Below, piece by piece: positions 43,819 through 52,692 of a DNA stretch of 53,348 nucleotides. Source of the DNA: Pelagibacteraceae bacterium AG-430-I06 (GTDB lineage Bacteria > Pseudomonadota > Alphaproteobacteria > Pelagibacterales > Pelagibacteraceae). How positions within the stretch are numbered: position 1 is the first letter of the stretch; every line of letters begins with the position of its first letter. The notes under the pieces are model-generated. The model worked only from the letters and a program-made list of their open reading frames with translations, was not told the DNA's origin and did not search any database. Location: assembly GCA_003209895.1 (NCBI GenBank), contig QCOH01000009.1, positions 1 through 53,348 on the forward strand, in the 5' to 3' direction. A program made the position numbers and the translations under genes.

Positions 43819-44214
43819 TTAGCTGTTTTTTTGGTATCTAGAGTACTTCTTAGATCCCTTGTTTGGACCTACTAATATTAAGGTCCATGTTGATTTGCCC
43901 TCCGGCATCCTTAAACTGTGTCTATCAGTACCTTTTCTGAAGCCCATATACCCAGGGCCTCGCCAAAAAGTGCCATTTTCCCTAGTTTCCCAATATCCAC
44001 CTTTAAGGATGATAGTAAAATATGACCAATAATGATCATGTAGATCACCTCTATCGCTTTTTAAGATCTTATGTACGAAGATATTAAAAGGGAACCATTT
44101 GGGTCTTTTGCGAAATAATGGATAATAACGTACCATAAATGGTTCAGCCTTATCATAGTCTGGCCAACTTGGACCTCTGTCTAGCACAACACGTTTACGA
44201 TTTTTAAAAAACAT
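43819..44214 (-). CDS. Cupin-like protein of unknown function, G+C-rich relative to surroundings
   Basis: 131 residues. The centre SDRGDLHDHYWSYFTIILKGGYWE carries a His/Asp/His metal-type motif of the cupin fold; RHSLRMPEGKSTWTLILVGPNK gives the second motif with His. Similar small proteins occur in phages and bacteria. Two hand-counted 60-base lines of the gene (43861 and 43921) are about 43% and 47% G+C, while a line of the neighbouring integrase (44641) is about 17%. This contrast suggests acquisition from elsewhere. Divergent from the integrase gene with 85 bases between. Function unknown. Confidence 0.72.
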   Translation of the reverse strand: MFFKNRKRVVLDRGPSWPDYDKAEPFMVRYYPLFRKRPKWFPFNIFVHKILKSDRGDLHDHYWSYFTIILKGGYWETRENGTFWRGPGYMGFRKGTDRHSLRMPEGKSTWTLILVGPNKGSKKYSRYQKNS

Positions 44215-44267
44215 AATTCGTTATAATAAATCATAGCTTGACATCTTAAAAACGATTATTTATATTG

Positions 44268-44292
44268 TTCCGATAATTAATGGTTATCGGAA
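44268..44292. repeat. Perfect 9-7-9 inverted repeat upstream of the integrase (candidate recombination core or operator)
   Basis: Arms TTCCGATAA (44268-44276) and TTATCGGAA (44284-44292) are exact reverse complements with a 7-base spacer, ending 7 bases before the integrase ATG. The geometry equals a tyrosine-recombinase core site (two inverted binding arms around a 6-8 base overlap), and the inner GATAA/TTATC resemble Xer/dif half-sites. Autoregulation by an operator is the alternative. Confidence 0.6.
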
Positions 44293-44299
44293 AATATAT

Positions 44300-45214
44300 A
44301 TGAATGATTTAGTAACAGATGTTAAAAGCCTTGAAATTGAAACACTTAAAAATTTAAGAAGCTCTAAGGCAGAAAATACATTGAGGGCTTATAAAGCAGA
44401 TTTTAGAGATTTTTCATTATTCTGTAATCAAAATGGATTAAAGTCAATGCCTACTGATCCTAAAATAATTACAATCTACATCACGCATCTGTCTAAAACA
44501 TCAAAATTTAGCACTTTAAAAAGAAGATTGGCATCAATAAGCGTTATTCATAAATTAAATGGGCATTATTTAGATACAAAACATCCAATTATTAAGGAAA
44601 ATCTTCTGGGCATCAAAAGAGCAAAAGGTACATATCAAAAAGCAAAAAAACCTATATTAATCAATGATTTAAAATTAATTATTAATGCAATAAATCAAGA
44701 TAAAAAATCAAAAAATAATCAAAAAAATAAGGCTTTAATATTAGTGGGGTTTGCAGGAGGTTTTAGAAGATCTGAATTGGTATCCTTAGAATATGAAGAT
44801 ATAGAGTTTGTAAAAGAAGGAGTTAAAATTTTTGTTAAAAGATCAAAAACCGATCAATCTGGGGAGGGAATGACTAAAGCTATCCCCTACTTCACTAATT
44901 CTGAATTTTGTCCTGTGAAAACATTAAAAAAGTTGATCGCGCAAAGAAATATTAAATCTGGACGAATATTTGATATGTCTGACAAAAATGTATCTTTAAT
45001 AATTAAAAAATATGTTGAATTAGCTGGTTTAGATCCAAATAAATACTCTGGTCACAGTTTACGATCTGGATTTGCTACATCCACAGCTGAATTAGGAGCG
45101 GAGGAAAGAAGTATAATGGCTATGACAGGACACAAAACCACTCAAATGGTAAGAAGATATATTAAAGAAGCAAATCTATTTAAAAATAATGCTCTTAATA
45201 AAATTAAAATTTAA
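44300..45214 (+). CDS. Tyrosine recombinase / phage-type integrase
   Basis: 304 residues. The N-terminal SAM-like core-binding domain (about 1-105: ENTLRAYKADFRDFSLFCNQ, TYITHLSKTSKFSTLKRRL) is followed by the catalytic domain with Arg in AGGFRRSELVSLE, Lys in KRSKTDQSG, HSLRSGFAT (His and Arg), the late His in MTGHKTTQMV and Tyr in RRYIKEAN. All six catalytic positions are kept, so it should be active. It is not next to a tRNA. The stop codon overlaps the stop of the convergent glycosyltransferase gene by 4 bases. Confidence 0.93.
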   Translation: MNDLVTDVKSLEIETLKNLRSSKAENTLRAYKADFRDFSLFCNQNGLKSMPTDPKIITIYITHLSKTSKFSTLKRRLASISVIHKLNGHYLDTKHPIIKENLLGIKRAKGTYQKAKKPILINDLKLIINAINQDKKSKNNQKNKALILVGFAGGFRRSELVSLEYEDIEFVKEGVKIFVKRSKTDQSGEGMTKAIPYFTNSEFCPVKTLKKLIAQRNIKSGRIFDMSDKNVSLIIKKYVELAGLDPNKYSGHSLRSGFATSTAELGAEERSIMAMTGHKTTQMVRRYIKEANLFKNNALNKIKI

Positions 45215-46200
45215 GAAAATATTATTTTAGATAAATTTCGTTCAATTTTTATAAATTCAGATCTATAAACAACGCAATAATTCCTTAAATAAGAAGTAAG
45301 ACGATTATAATGTTTTTCTTTTTTTTCCTCTATAATATCAATTTTTTTAATATTAAAAGAATTTGATGCATGGGTTATTGCGCCATGGCAAGCAATTAAT
45401 ATTTCAGTATTTCTCAACATAGACTCTAAATCTTCAAACGTCGGCTTATCAACGAGATAAATTAAATTATTTAATTTTTTATAAAAAATATTTTTTTTTC
45501 TTTTATTAAAATATTCATTCTTTAGACGTTCGATTAAATCAAGATCTGTGAGACCAGTTGTAATCAAGACATTATACATAGAACTAACCCTATCCAGAAA
45601 AGATGTAAATTGATTAAAGCTTGGATTTATATCTGTGTAATGAGATATATATTTTTGCGAAAACCACTTTTCATCTAAATGTATATGTAAATAATTTTTA
45701 ATATTTAGATTAGACGCAAATTTGTTATCTGGCTTTAATGTTAAAAAATTAAAATTTGTAATATTATTATTATTTTTGGTAAATTTAAGAAATTCATGAA
45801 AAATTTTATGAATGTCATTTTCATCATTATCTAAAAAAAATTTAATTTTAGACAAATTATAATATAATTTATGTTTAGTGATAAGACCAACTTTAATATT
45901 AGCATTTAAAAAAAAAGTGCTAATAATGGATCTTTCTTTTCCGTCATATATAAAAATTTTATCATACTTGATTTTCCTTAATTCTTTAATAAAAATTATT
46001 TTTTTTAAAATATTTTTTTTTGGAAAAAGATACACTTTATCAAAAAACTTTAATGTTTTTGCATAAGAAAAATTTTTTTCAGAAGTCACAACTGTAAGTT
46101 CAGTATCGGGAGAGGATTCTTTAATTGACTTTATAGATGGACAAGACAATAATAAATCTCCAATTCTATCGCATCTAAATATTAAGATATTTTTAGTCAC
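45211..46200 (-). CDS. GT9-family glycosyltransferase (heptosyltransferase-like)
   Basis: About 329 residues. N-terminus NILIFRCDRIGDLLLSCPSI is the classic GT9 (WaaF/WaaC) signature; the C-terminal half has EDLESMLRNTEILIACHGAITHASN, the donor-site GxxH-like segment. Adds heptose or a similar sugar to lipopolysaccharide core or surface glycan. I use GTG 46200; a TTG at 46206 would add two residues. It overlaps metG by 8-14 bases, so it is read from the metG transcript. Confidence 0.86.
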   Translation of the reverse strand: MTKNILIFRCDRIGDLLLSCPSIKSIKESSPDTELTVVTSEKNFSYAKTLKFFDKVYLFPKKNILKKIIFIKELRKIKYDKIFIYDGKERSIISTFFLNANIKVGLITKHKLYYNLSKIKFFLDNDENDIHKIFHEFLKFTKNNNNITNFNFLTLKPDNKFASNLNIKNYLHIHLDEKWFSQKYISHYTDINPSFNQFTSFLDRVSSMYNVLITTGLTDLDLIERLKNEYFNKRKKNIFYKKLNNLIYLVDKPTFEDLESMLRNTEILIACHGAITHASNSFNIKKIDIIEEKKEKHYNRLTSYLRNYCVVYRSEFIKIERNLSKIIFS

Positions 46201-47734
46201 TATCAATCTTCTTAAATAATATTTTTCCTTGCTGAATTTTATTTCCAGGTTTTAGTAAATTAAAATCTTCTATTTTATCAATTTTAATATTTTCTTTTCC
46301 TAGCCCCATTATCTCAAATGTTTTTTCGACAGAAGAAGGAATGATTGGATAAAGCAAAATACTTATAGATTTTATTTGGTTTAAAATACAAAAAATTACA
46401 GTATTCATTCTTGAAATATCAGTTTTTTTAAGTTTCCAAGGCTCTAAATCATTAAAGTACTTATTTGAGTCAAAAGAAAAATCTATAATTTCTTTAACAT
46501 ATGAATTTAGCTCTTGTTTTTCAATCAATGTTTTTAAGTTAGGAACTTTCTTTACTAAATTATTTATAAGTTTTTTGTCTATATCCTGTAGTTTACTAGG
46601 TTCTGGCAAATTTGAATCACAATTTTTATTTATAAAAGAAAAAACTCTCTGGCATAAATTGCCATAATTGTTAGCCAGGTCATTATTTATACAATTTTTT
46701 AGATTCTCTAAAGATATGCTTCCATCATTTCCAATTGATACCTCTTTAATGAGATAGTATCTAAGCTGATCAACGCCATAATATTTAATAATTTCTAATG
46801 GATCTAATATATTCCCAAGTGATTTGGACATCTTTTTTTCATCTGAAAGTATCCAGCCATGACCATAAACTCTCTTTGGAGGATCTAATTTAGCAGCTAA
46901 TAAAAAAGCTGGCCAATATATTGCATGAAATCTAAGTATATCTTTACCAATTATATGTACATCTGCTGGCCAAAAGTCTTTATATAACTTATCGTTCGTA
47001 TTGGGGAAATTTAATGCGCTTATATAGTTTGTAAGAGCATCTAACCACACGTAGATTACATGCTTATTATTTCTGGGCACGGGTATTCCCCATGAAAAAG
47101 AAGTTCTACTAACAGATAAATCTTTTAATCCCCTCTTAACAAAGTTTATAACCTCTTTTTTACGTGATTTAGGTAAAATAAAATCAGGGTTTTTTTCATA
47201 AAATTCTAATAATTTATTACTCCAAGATGAAAGTTTAAAAAAATATGACTCCTCCTCTACCCATTCAACTTTAGAACCTGAGGCAATAGATTTTTTAATA
47301 CCTCCTTCTTCAGATATTTCATTCTCATCATAATATGCTTCGTCAGATACAGAATACCAACCGCTGTATTTATCTAAATATATATCACCTGATTTTTCTA
47401 ATCTTTGCCAAATTTCCCTTACAGAGTTAAGATGTCTTTTTTCAGTTGTTCTTATAAAATCATTATTTGAAAGATTAAGTGTCTTAGTTAGGTTTTTGAA
47501 AGTAATTGATATATCATCACAAAAACTTTTGGGATCTTTATTAATTTTTTCTGCTTCTCTTTGAATTTTTAAGCCATGTTCGTCAGTTCCGGTTAGAAAA
47601 TAAACTTTATAACCATCTATTTTTTTAAATCTTGCTAAAACATCCGCTATTATACTAGAATATGCATGGCCCATATGAGGTTTACCAGAGGGATAATATA
47701 TAGGAGTTGTTATATAAAAATTTTTATCAGGCAT
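46193..47734 (-). CDS. metG: Methionyl-tRNA synthetase
   Basis: 513 residues, class I synthetase. The HIGH motif appears as HMGHAYSS in TTPIYYPSGKPHMGHAYSSI, then TGTDEHGLKIQREA, WLDALTNYIS and the KMSKS loop in EKKMSKSLGNILDP. The anticodon-binding alpha domain follows (LANNYGNLCQRVFSFINK, EPWKLKKTD). No zinc-knuckle cysteines or C-terminal dimer domain, the short alphaproteobacterial type. Follows holB by 1 base. tatD, normally next, is missing here. Confidence 0.96.
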   Translation of the reverse strand: MPDKNFYITTPIYYPSGKPHMGHAYSSIIADVLARFKKIDGYKVYFLTGTDEHGLKIQREAEKINKDPKSFCDDISITFKNLTKTLNLSNNDFIRTTEKRHLNSVREIWQRLEKSGDIYLDKYSGWYSVSDEAYYDENEISEEGGIKKSIASGSKVEWVEEESYFFKLSSWSNKLLEFYEKNPDFILPKSRKKEVINFVKRGLKDLSVSRTSFSWGIPVPRNNKHVIYVWLDALTNYISALNFPNTNDKLYKDFWPADVHIIGKDILRFHAIYWPAFLLAAKLDPPKRVYGHGWILSDEKKMSKSLGNILDPLEIIKYYGVDQLRYYLIKEVSIGNDGSISLENLKNCINNDLANNYGNLCQRVFSFINKNCDSNLPEPSKLQDIDKKLINNLVKKVPNLKTLIEKQELNSYVKEIIDFSFDSNKYFNDLEPWKLKKTDISRMNTVIFCILNQIKSISILLYPIIPSSVEKTFEIMGLGKENIKIDKIEDFNLLKPGNKIQQGKILFKKIDSD

Positions 47735-47735
47735 T

Positions 47736-48683
47736 TTAAGATAGTGATTTTAATGTTTCCAAAACAGAATTTTTTGAAAGGCTGAAATTTTCATAATCGT
47801 ACATACGTTTAACTATAATTTTCTTCAAAAATCCCATTTTTATAAAGTTTAGCTTTCTCTTTTTAATTCCATCCGCGATTACACTATCTAATAGGAATTT
47901 AATACTTTCCAGATATATCTCCTTTTTATCTTTCCTGAATTTATCCAATAAAATTTCAGCAGAACTATATAAATTTAATTTGTTATTTACTTTGATTTTT
48001 TCTAAGCAATCACAGATCCTAATAAAACTACCCGGTGAAGTTATATTTAAATAATGTTTATAATTATTTATATTGACACTATATTTTTTAGATAATAATT
48101 CAGCAATATTATATTTGTCTTTACTATTTAAGAAGATTTTAAATTCAATTGACCTTGATTTTAAAGTATCAATCATTTTTTTTCTTTTATTATTTATAAG
48201 AATAAAATAATTTTTATCACTTGGCTCTTCTATTAGTTTCAATAAAGCATTAGCTGAATTAGAATTCAATAAGTCAACATCATCTAAGATTGTAAAACGA
48301 GGCAGATTATTTAAAGAAGTGGTGTTAAATTTTTTTTTAATTTCTCTTATATTTTCAACACTAACATTTTTATGAGAGTCTTTCCCAATATATACTAAAT
48401 TTTCATTTATGTTTGACACAGTATTTTTATAAAAAGAATTTTCTGTATTTATCCTATAATTTTTTATGTCATAGGATTCTTTTTTATCATCGAATGTGAA
48501 AAAAAAGTTTATAAGATGGAAAATAAAGGTAAATTTCCCAGAACCTTTTTCTCCAGATAAAAGCAAAATTCTTGGAAAACTATTATTATTATATAGTTTC
48601 GATAGTATCTTAAAATGTTCCCTGTAATTGTATAATTCAATAGACTCCGTCGGGTTAAAATCTTTGTTTGATGAAATATACAT
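47736..48683 (-). CDS. holB: DNA polymerase III delta' subunit
   Basis: 315 residues, AAA+ clamp-loader subunit. P-loop GEKGSGKFTFIFHLI near residue 43, RFTILDDVDLLNSNSANALLKLIEEP (DEAD-like and Asn-Ala-Leu-Leu-Lys signature) and KSRSIEFK sensor region. It helps load the beta clamp at the replication fork. The zinc ribbon cysteines of E. coli delta' are not seen, as in other alphaproteobacteria. Flanked by tmk (0 bases) and metG (1 base). Confidence 0.92.
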   Translation of the reverse strand: MYISSNKDFNPTESIELYNYREHFKILSKLYNNNSFPRILLLSGEKGSGKFTFIFHLINFFFTFDDKKESYDIKNYRINTENSFYKNTVSNINENLVYIGKDSHKNVSVENIREIKKKFNTTSLNNLPRFTILDDVDLLNSNSANALLKLIEEPSDKNYFILINNKRKKMIDTLKSRSIEFKIFLNSKDKYNIAELLSKKYSVNINNYKHYLNITSPGSFIRICDCLEKIKVNNKLNLYSSAEILLDKFRKDKKEIYLESIKFLLDSVIADGIKKRKLNFIKMGFLKKIIVKRMYDYENFSLSKNSVLETLKSLS

Positions 48684-49331
48684 TTATTTTTTAATCCTTC
48701 TCTCTATTAAACGTAAAATTTTATATTCTATTTTTTTATCATCATTTGAATTATCAAGAATGCAATATTTTTTTTTATTTTTATTTGCTATTGATATGAA
48801 AGCTTTTTGAGCTTTATGATAAAATCCTTTTGAAAATTTATCATAACGATTTTTAATTTTACGTTTGTTAAGTCTCCTCATAGCTTTGTTAACATTTGCT
48901 TTTAATACAAAAGTAATGTGAGGTTTAGTTTTACCTAATATTTGCTTATGAATATTTTCAATAAATTTTTTTTTTACATTTTTTCCATAAACTTGGTATG
49001 CAAAAGTAGAGTCTATAAATCTGTCGCAGATTACAATATATTTTTTAGCTAGAAAGGGTCTTATTTTATTTTCTATATGTTCGTTTCTAGCGGCCATATA
49101 AAGCAACGTATCGGTATATTTATGAAATTTTTCTCCATTTTTTTTTTCAAAATAATCCTCAAGTATTAATTTTCTTATTTTTTCTGCTCTTTTGGTGCCC
49201 CCAGGTTCTCGCGTTAAAATAACAGCGGCCCCTCTTCTTTTGAGATTATTGTATAATTTTTTACTAAGATAAGATTTTCCCGAGCCTTCTATGCCTTCAA
49301 AAACTATGAAAAAAGGTTTGCGTTTATACAT
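48684..49331 (-). CDS. tmk: Thymidylate kinase
   Basis: 215 residues. P-loop FIVFEGIEGSGKSYLSKKL, the REPGGTKRAEKIRKLIL motif, VICDRFIDSTFAYQVYGK (DRY/H-type) and the LID segment near NKRKIKNRYDKF. Phosphorylates dTMP for DNA synthesis. Overlaps dacC by 8 bases and abuts holB, the standard dacC-tmk-holB order. Confidence 0.96.
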   Translation of the reverse strand: MYKRKPFFIVFEGIEGSGKSYLSKKLYNNLKRRGAAVILTREPGGTKRAEKIRKLILEDYFEKKNGEKFHKYTDTLLYMAARNEHIENKIRPFLAKKYIVICDRFIDSTFAYQVYGKNVKKKFIENIHKQILGKTKPHITFVLKANVNKAMRRLNKRKIKNRYDKFSKGFYHKAQKAFISIANKNKKKYCILDNSNDDKKIEYKILRLIERRIKK

Positions 49332-50472
49332 CTCCCCAAATCATATAATTAAAGGTTGTGAACAAACTTTTTATAAAATTAACTTTTTTAACTTTTTCGC
49401 TTGAATAAACTTTTATAGTTTCAGATGTATCTCCTTTTTTAATAACAAGACTACCTATTTCTTGATCTTTCTTAATTGGAGCTTTCAAAGGTCCATTATA
49501 ATTTAGTGATACTTTAAAATTTTTTAATTCGTTTTTCTTTATTGTTACATAAAGATCATCTTTTATATACCCGGGAATATTATCTTTTTTTCCAAGCCAA
49601 ACATCAAAAATAAAATTTGGATCATTTTTTTTTGCAATTTCATAAGTGTTAGTATTTCTTAAAGCCCATCTTATAACTTTTATAGAATCATTCGATCTTG
49701 ATTTTTTGGATTTAAAACCGCTAATAACAGATATAATTCTTCTTTCATCTCCAAGAACGGATGCTGCGAGTGAGTACTGTTCTGAGTCTAGATATCCAGT
49801 TTTAATACCATCGGCACCCATATTTTTATATAAAAGGGGATTTCTATTACCTTGTTTAATAGGGTCTCCGCCTGTCCTATCCCAGGTGAAATCTTCTTCC
49901 TTAAAATACTCATAGTAAATAGGATAATTTTCTATTAAATATTTTGACATAATCGCTATATCACGAACGGTAGAATAATTTTGTGGATCGTTAATTCCTG
50001 ATGAATTTGAAAAATTCGTGTTTGTTAAACCTATCTCATCAGCTTTTTCATTCATCATGTCTGCAAAATTTTCTTCTGAACCCGCAATTGCTTCAGCCAA
50101 AGCAACACAAGCGTCGTTTCCTGAAACAACTATAATACCTCTTAATAACTCCTCGATAGTTACTGTATCATTAATCATTATAAACATCGAAGAAAAACCC
50201 TTTTGAGAAAGTCTCCAAGCATTTTCTGAAACTACCGTTTCATCGTCCAAGCTTATTTTTTTTTGTTTCAAAAGGTCGAAAGCTATAATAGATGTCATGA
50301 TTTTAGTCATAGAAGCTGGATATATATGTGTATCAGGTTCAATCTCATACAAAATTTCTCCAGAATTATAATCAATTAGTATTGCACTTTTAACATCTAT
50401 TTTAGGAGTGGCGTAAACAAAACTGAATAGAGTAAAAAATATTATTATTATATAAAATTTAATTTTTATCAT
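49324..50472 (-). CDS. dacC: D-alanyl-D-alanine carboxypeptidase (penicillin-binding protein 5/6 family)
   Basis: 382 residues with a signal peptide (IIIIFFTLFSFVYA). Catalytic motifs: SxxK in PASMTKIMTS, SxN in VVSGNDACVALAEA and KTG in DGIKTGYLDSEQYS. A PBP5_C-like domain follows, ending in an amphipathic helix (FIKSLFTTFNYMIWGD) that would bind the membrane. It trims the stem peptides of peptidoglycan in the periplasm. Overlaps rlpA by 4 bases and tmk by 8. Confidence 0.95.
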   Translation of the reverse strand: MIKIKFYIIIIFFTLFSFVYATPKIDVKSAILIDYNSGEILYEIEPDTHIYPASMTKIMTSIIAFDLLKQKKISLDDETVVSENAWRLSQKGFSSMFIMINDTVTIEELLRGIIVVSGNDACVALAEAIAGSEENFADMMNEKADEIGLTNTNFSNSSGINDPQNYSTVRDIAIMSKYLIENYPIYYEYFKEEDFTWDRTGGDPIKQGNRNPLLYKNMGADGIKTGYLDSEQYSLAASVLGDERRIISVISGFKSKKSRSNDSIKVIRWALRNTNTYEIAKKNDPNFIFDVWLGKKDNIPGYIKDDLYVTIKKNELKNFKVSLNYNGPLKAPIKKDQEIGSLVIKKGDTSETIKVYSSEKVKKVNFIKSLFTTFNYMIWGDV

Positions 50473-51215
50473 TTTTGTTTTATATCTAAATCTTCAAAGC
50501 CATACTTATTTAACTTAAAGTGGTCATTTTTTAAAGTATTAATTGATCTATACGGTCCAGATGATAATTCGTATCTGTTTTTTCCCAAATTTTTGACTAT
50601 TAAAAGATCTTTTTTTATGTTTTTTTTAATCAATATATTTTTTAAAGAATTTGCTGATTGTTTTGAGTAAAATTCACCAATTAAAATATAGAAGCTTCTT
50701 TTTTTTTTCAATTTTTTAACATTGCTTAATTTATTTTTTGAAATATTACTTATTTTAACGCTAGCTACTGGAGCCTTATCAAAAACTTTTTTTTCCTCTG
50801 AATACATTTCAGCTTTTTTAGCAACAAAAGATCTGTTTTTTACAGTTTCACGAACTTCTACGTACGGAAAATCTTTGTCTAGATTTAATTTATTTGAAAC
50901 TTCTTCGGTAATTACAATATTAAAAAAATTTGGATATTTTGCCTTCTTAGTAACCTTTAGTTCTAGAGATTTATTATTACTAGGATTGGTTATTGCTAAT
51001 GATTTATTATAACCAAGCTTTCTATGAGCAATTTGAAATTTTGCGTTATCTAATTTCCTTGAAATAATTTTATTCGAATAGTCTGTTTCATTATAAATTA
51101 ATGCAAAGCCCCTTGAATGATATATATTATTTTTTTTATTTTTTATGTAATTACTTCCATTATATGTATTACATGAATATAAAAATAAAGTAATTAATAG
51201 AATTTTAAATTTCAT
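50469..51215 (-). CDS. rlpA: RlpA-like lipoprotein with SPOR domain, degenerate catalytic region
   Basis: 248 residues. Signal peptide with lipobox LYSCNTYNGSN, then a double-psi beta-barrel-like region (about 30-125) and a C-terminal SPOR domain (about 170-248: SFYILIGEFYSKQSANSLKNIL, YELSSGPYRS) that binds denuded septal glycan. Active RlpA proteins have conserved ND-R-GPF and D-L-S motifs; here the matching stretches read VTKKAKYPNFF and IVITEEVSNKL, so lytic activity is doubtful. Position between mltB and dacC is the normal alphaproteobacterial place. Overlaps mltB by 11 bases. Confidence 0.85.
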   Translation of the reverse strand: MKFKILLITLFLYSCNTYNGSNYIKNKKNNIYHSRGFALIYNETDYSNKIISRKLDNAKFQIAHRKLGYNKSLAITNPSNNKSLELKVTKKAKYPNFFNIVITEEVSNKLNLDKDFPYVEVRETVKNRSFVAKKAEMYSEEKKVFDKAPVASVKISNISKNKLSNVKKLKKKRSFYILIGEFYSKQSANSLKNILIKKNIKKDLLIVKNLGKNRYELSSGPYRSINTLKNDHFKLNKYGFEDLDIKQK

Positions 51216-52200
51216 TTTTAAACTTGTCTTTCAAAGTACATACGGCCAGGGCAAATCTTAACGATCTATTCCATTTAAGAATAAGTTCATAGTTGTCAAA
51301 AATCAAAAAAGCTGGTTTTAAATTTTTAGCTCCAGGTATTATATCCTTATCCGGTATAATTATTGCAGATATAAGATTATCATTTATATGATTTCCCTCG
51401 TATGATTTAAAGTATTTCCTAAAAAACTTTATTTTTCTTTTGTTTTTTATATTTCTTGCTGAACTATTAAGATATTTAGTCGGGATATCTTCTTTAAGTT
51501 CAATTTTATAAAAACATGGTTGATTTGTCTTCCAACCAATTTTTTTTATATAATTAGCTGCGGAAGCGAAAGAGTCTTCAATTTTTTTCAATTCAATATT
51601 GGAATTATTGTTATAATCAATTGCATAGTTTTTAATTGTTGATGGCATAAACTGAAAATTTCCAAAAGCTCCAGCCCATGAGCCATATAAAATATTTTTA
51701 TCTACAACGCCATCATCAACCAACTTTAGTAAAACAATTAATTCATTTGTAAAAAAAGCACTCCTTCTTTTATCAAAGCTAAGTGTTGCTAATGATGATA
51801 CAATATCCATCTTACCAAGATATTTACCATAATTTGTTTCGATACCCATAAGAGCAAGTAAAAGCTCCTTCTCAACTGAGAATTTTTTTTCAATATTATT
51901 TATTATTTCTTTTTCTTTTTTATATAACGATACACCTTTTTTAACTTTTTCGTTATTAGCTCTTTTTTGTATATATGTTTTAGTATCTTCGTAAAATTCA
52001 GGTTGGTATCTGTCGTACTCAATTACCTTTGCAAGAAATTTTGCATTACCCATTACATCGGATACGGTCTGTTTTGATACACCTTTTTTAATCGCAGTTG
52101 TTTTAAAATCATTTAACCATAAATTGAAAGCTTCGTTCGAATGAGCAAACGAAAAGCTTGTTATAAATATAATAGCAGAAAAAATACTTATCTTTTTCAT
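51205..52200 (-). CDS. mltB: Lytic murein transglycosylase (MltB-like, SLT_2 domain)
   Basis: About 331 residues from ATG 52200, which begins a signal peptide (MKKISIFSAIIFITSFSFA). Longer frames upstream run through the tRNA-Ser gene and are not credible. The catalytic Glu is in LMGIETNYGKYLG and the family signature SWAGAFGNFQFMPSTIKNYA is present; the PLP-like peptidoglycan-binding domain is absent, with the end at KFKNEI. First gene of the mltB-rlpA-dacC-tmk-holB-metG operon. Confidence 0.92.
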   Translation of the reverse strand: MKKISIFSAIIFITSFSFAHSNEAFNLWLNDFKTTAIKKGVSKQTVSDVMGNAKFLAKVIEYDRYQPEFYEDTKTYIQKRANNEKVKKGVSLYKKEKEIINNIEKKFSVEKELLLALMGIETNYGKYLGKMDIVSSLATLSFDKRRSAFFTNELIVLLKLVDDGVVDKNILYGSWAGAFGNFQFMPSTIKNYAIDYNNNSNIELKKIEDSFASAANYIKKIGWKTNQPCFYKIELKEDIPTKYLNSSARNIKNKRKIKFFRKYFKSYEGNHINDNLISAIIIPDKDIIPGAKNLKPAFLIFDNYELILKWNRSLRFALAVCTLKDKFKNEI

Positions 52201-52248
52201 TTTAAGCTTATATTCCAATATTTTTTTACATTCTAGAAAATTATTGTA

Positions 52249-52278
52249 TTGCTGAATTTTTTTAATCTTTGATATATA
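52249..52278 (+). promoter_or_regulatory. Possible tRNA-Ser promoter
   Basis: TTGCTG (52249-52254) and TATATA (52273-52278) are 18 bases apart and end 22 bases before the tRNA. The gap also has to hold the minus-strand mltB promoter. Confidence 0.4.
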
Positions 52279-52300
52279 AGGAATAACATTCAGCAAAATT

Positions 52301-52390
52301 GGAGAGGTGGCTGAGCGGTTGAAAGCACTAGTCTTGAAAACTAGCAATGGGTTTACTCATTCGTGGGTTCGAATCCCACCCTCTCCGCCA
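52301..52390 (+). tRNA. tRNA-Ser (anticodon TGA)
   Basis: A 90-base class II tRNA with a long variable arm and encoded CCA. Acceptor GGAGAGG pairs with CCTCTCC, discriminator G, anticodon stem CTAGT/ACTAG with loop CTTGAAA and anticodon TGA, T arm GTGGG-TTCGAAT-CCCAC. Divergent from mltB and ends 8 bases before the stop of sdhE on the other strand. Confidence 0.97.
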
Positions 52391-52398
52391 GTAAGTTT

Positions 52399-52665
52399 TT
52401 AATTGCGTACATTAATTTTAAAATCTTTGAGTAAATCACTAACTTTATTTTTTGGTATCTTTTTTTTGTTATTTTTTTTGAAGTACCATTCGTAAATAAT
52501 TTCATCTTCTATTTCCAAAATATTATAAAGATCAATAAGTTCTTCTTGATTAAAATTATTAACATATTTTTTTACAAAATTTCCTAATAACAAATCTAAT
52601 TCCTTGATCCCCCTATATTCAGATCTATATTTAATTTTTCTTTTAATCGAATCTAATTTATTCAT
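52399..52665 (-). CDS. sdhE: Succinate dehydrogenase assembly factor 2 (SdhE)
   Basis: 88 residues. The family signature RSEYRGIKELDLLLGNF (RRxxRGxxELDxxLxxF) is at residues 14-30, with YNILEIEDEIIYEWYF further on (D-x-D/E-L-xxW-type). It attaches FAD to SdhA. Divergent from recG (27 bases between starts), an arrangement known in alphaproteobacteria. Confidence 0.94.
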   Translation of the reverse strand: MNKLDSIKRKIKYRSEYRGIKELDLLLGNFVKKYVNNFNQEELIDLYNILEIEDEIIYEWYFKKNNKKKIPKNKVSDLLKDFKINVRN

Positions 52666-52692
52666 ATATTAAATAATTATATAATATTTTTA

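Noticed and set aside
44268-44292. Chromosomal dif site
   Set aside because: Only the inner GATAA/TTATC resembles dif; the outer bases and 7-base spacer differ, and the site is tied to an integrase gene.
52201-52347. N-terminal extension of mltB
   Set aside because: The extension is read antisense through tRNA-Ser; ATG 52200 begins a clear signal peptide.
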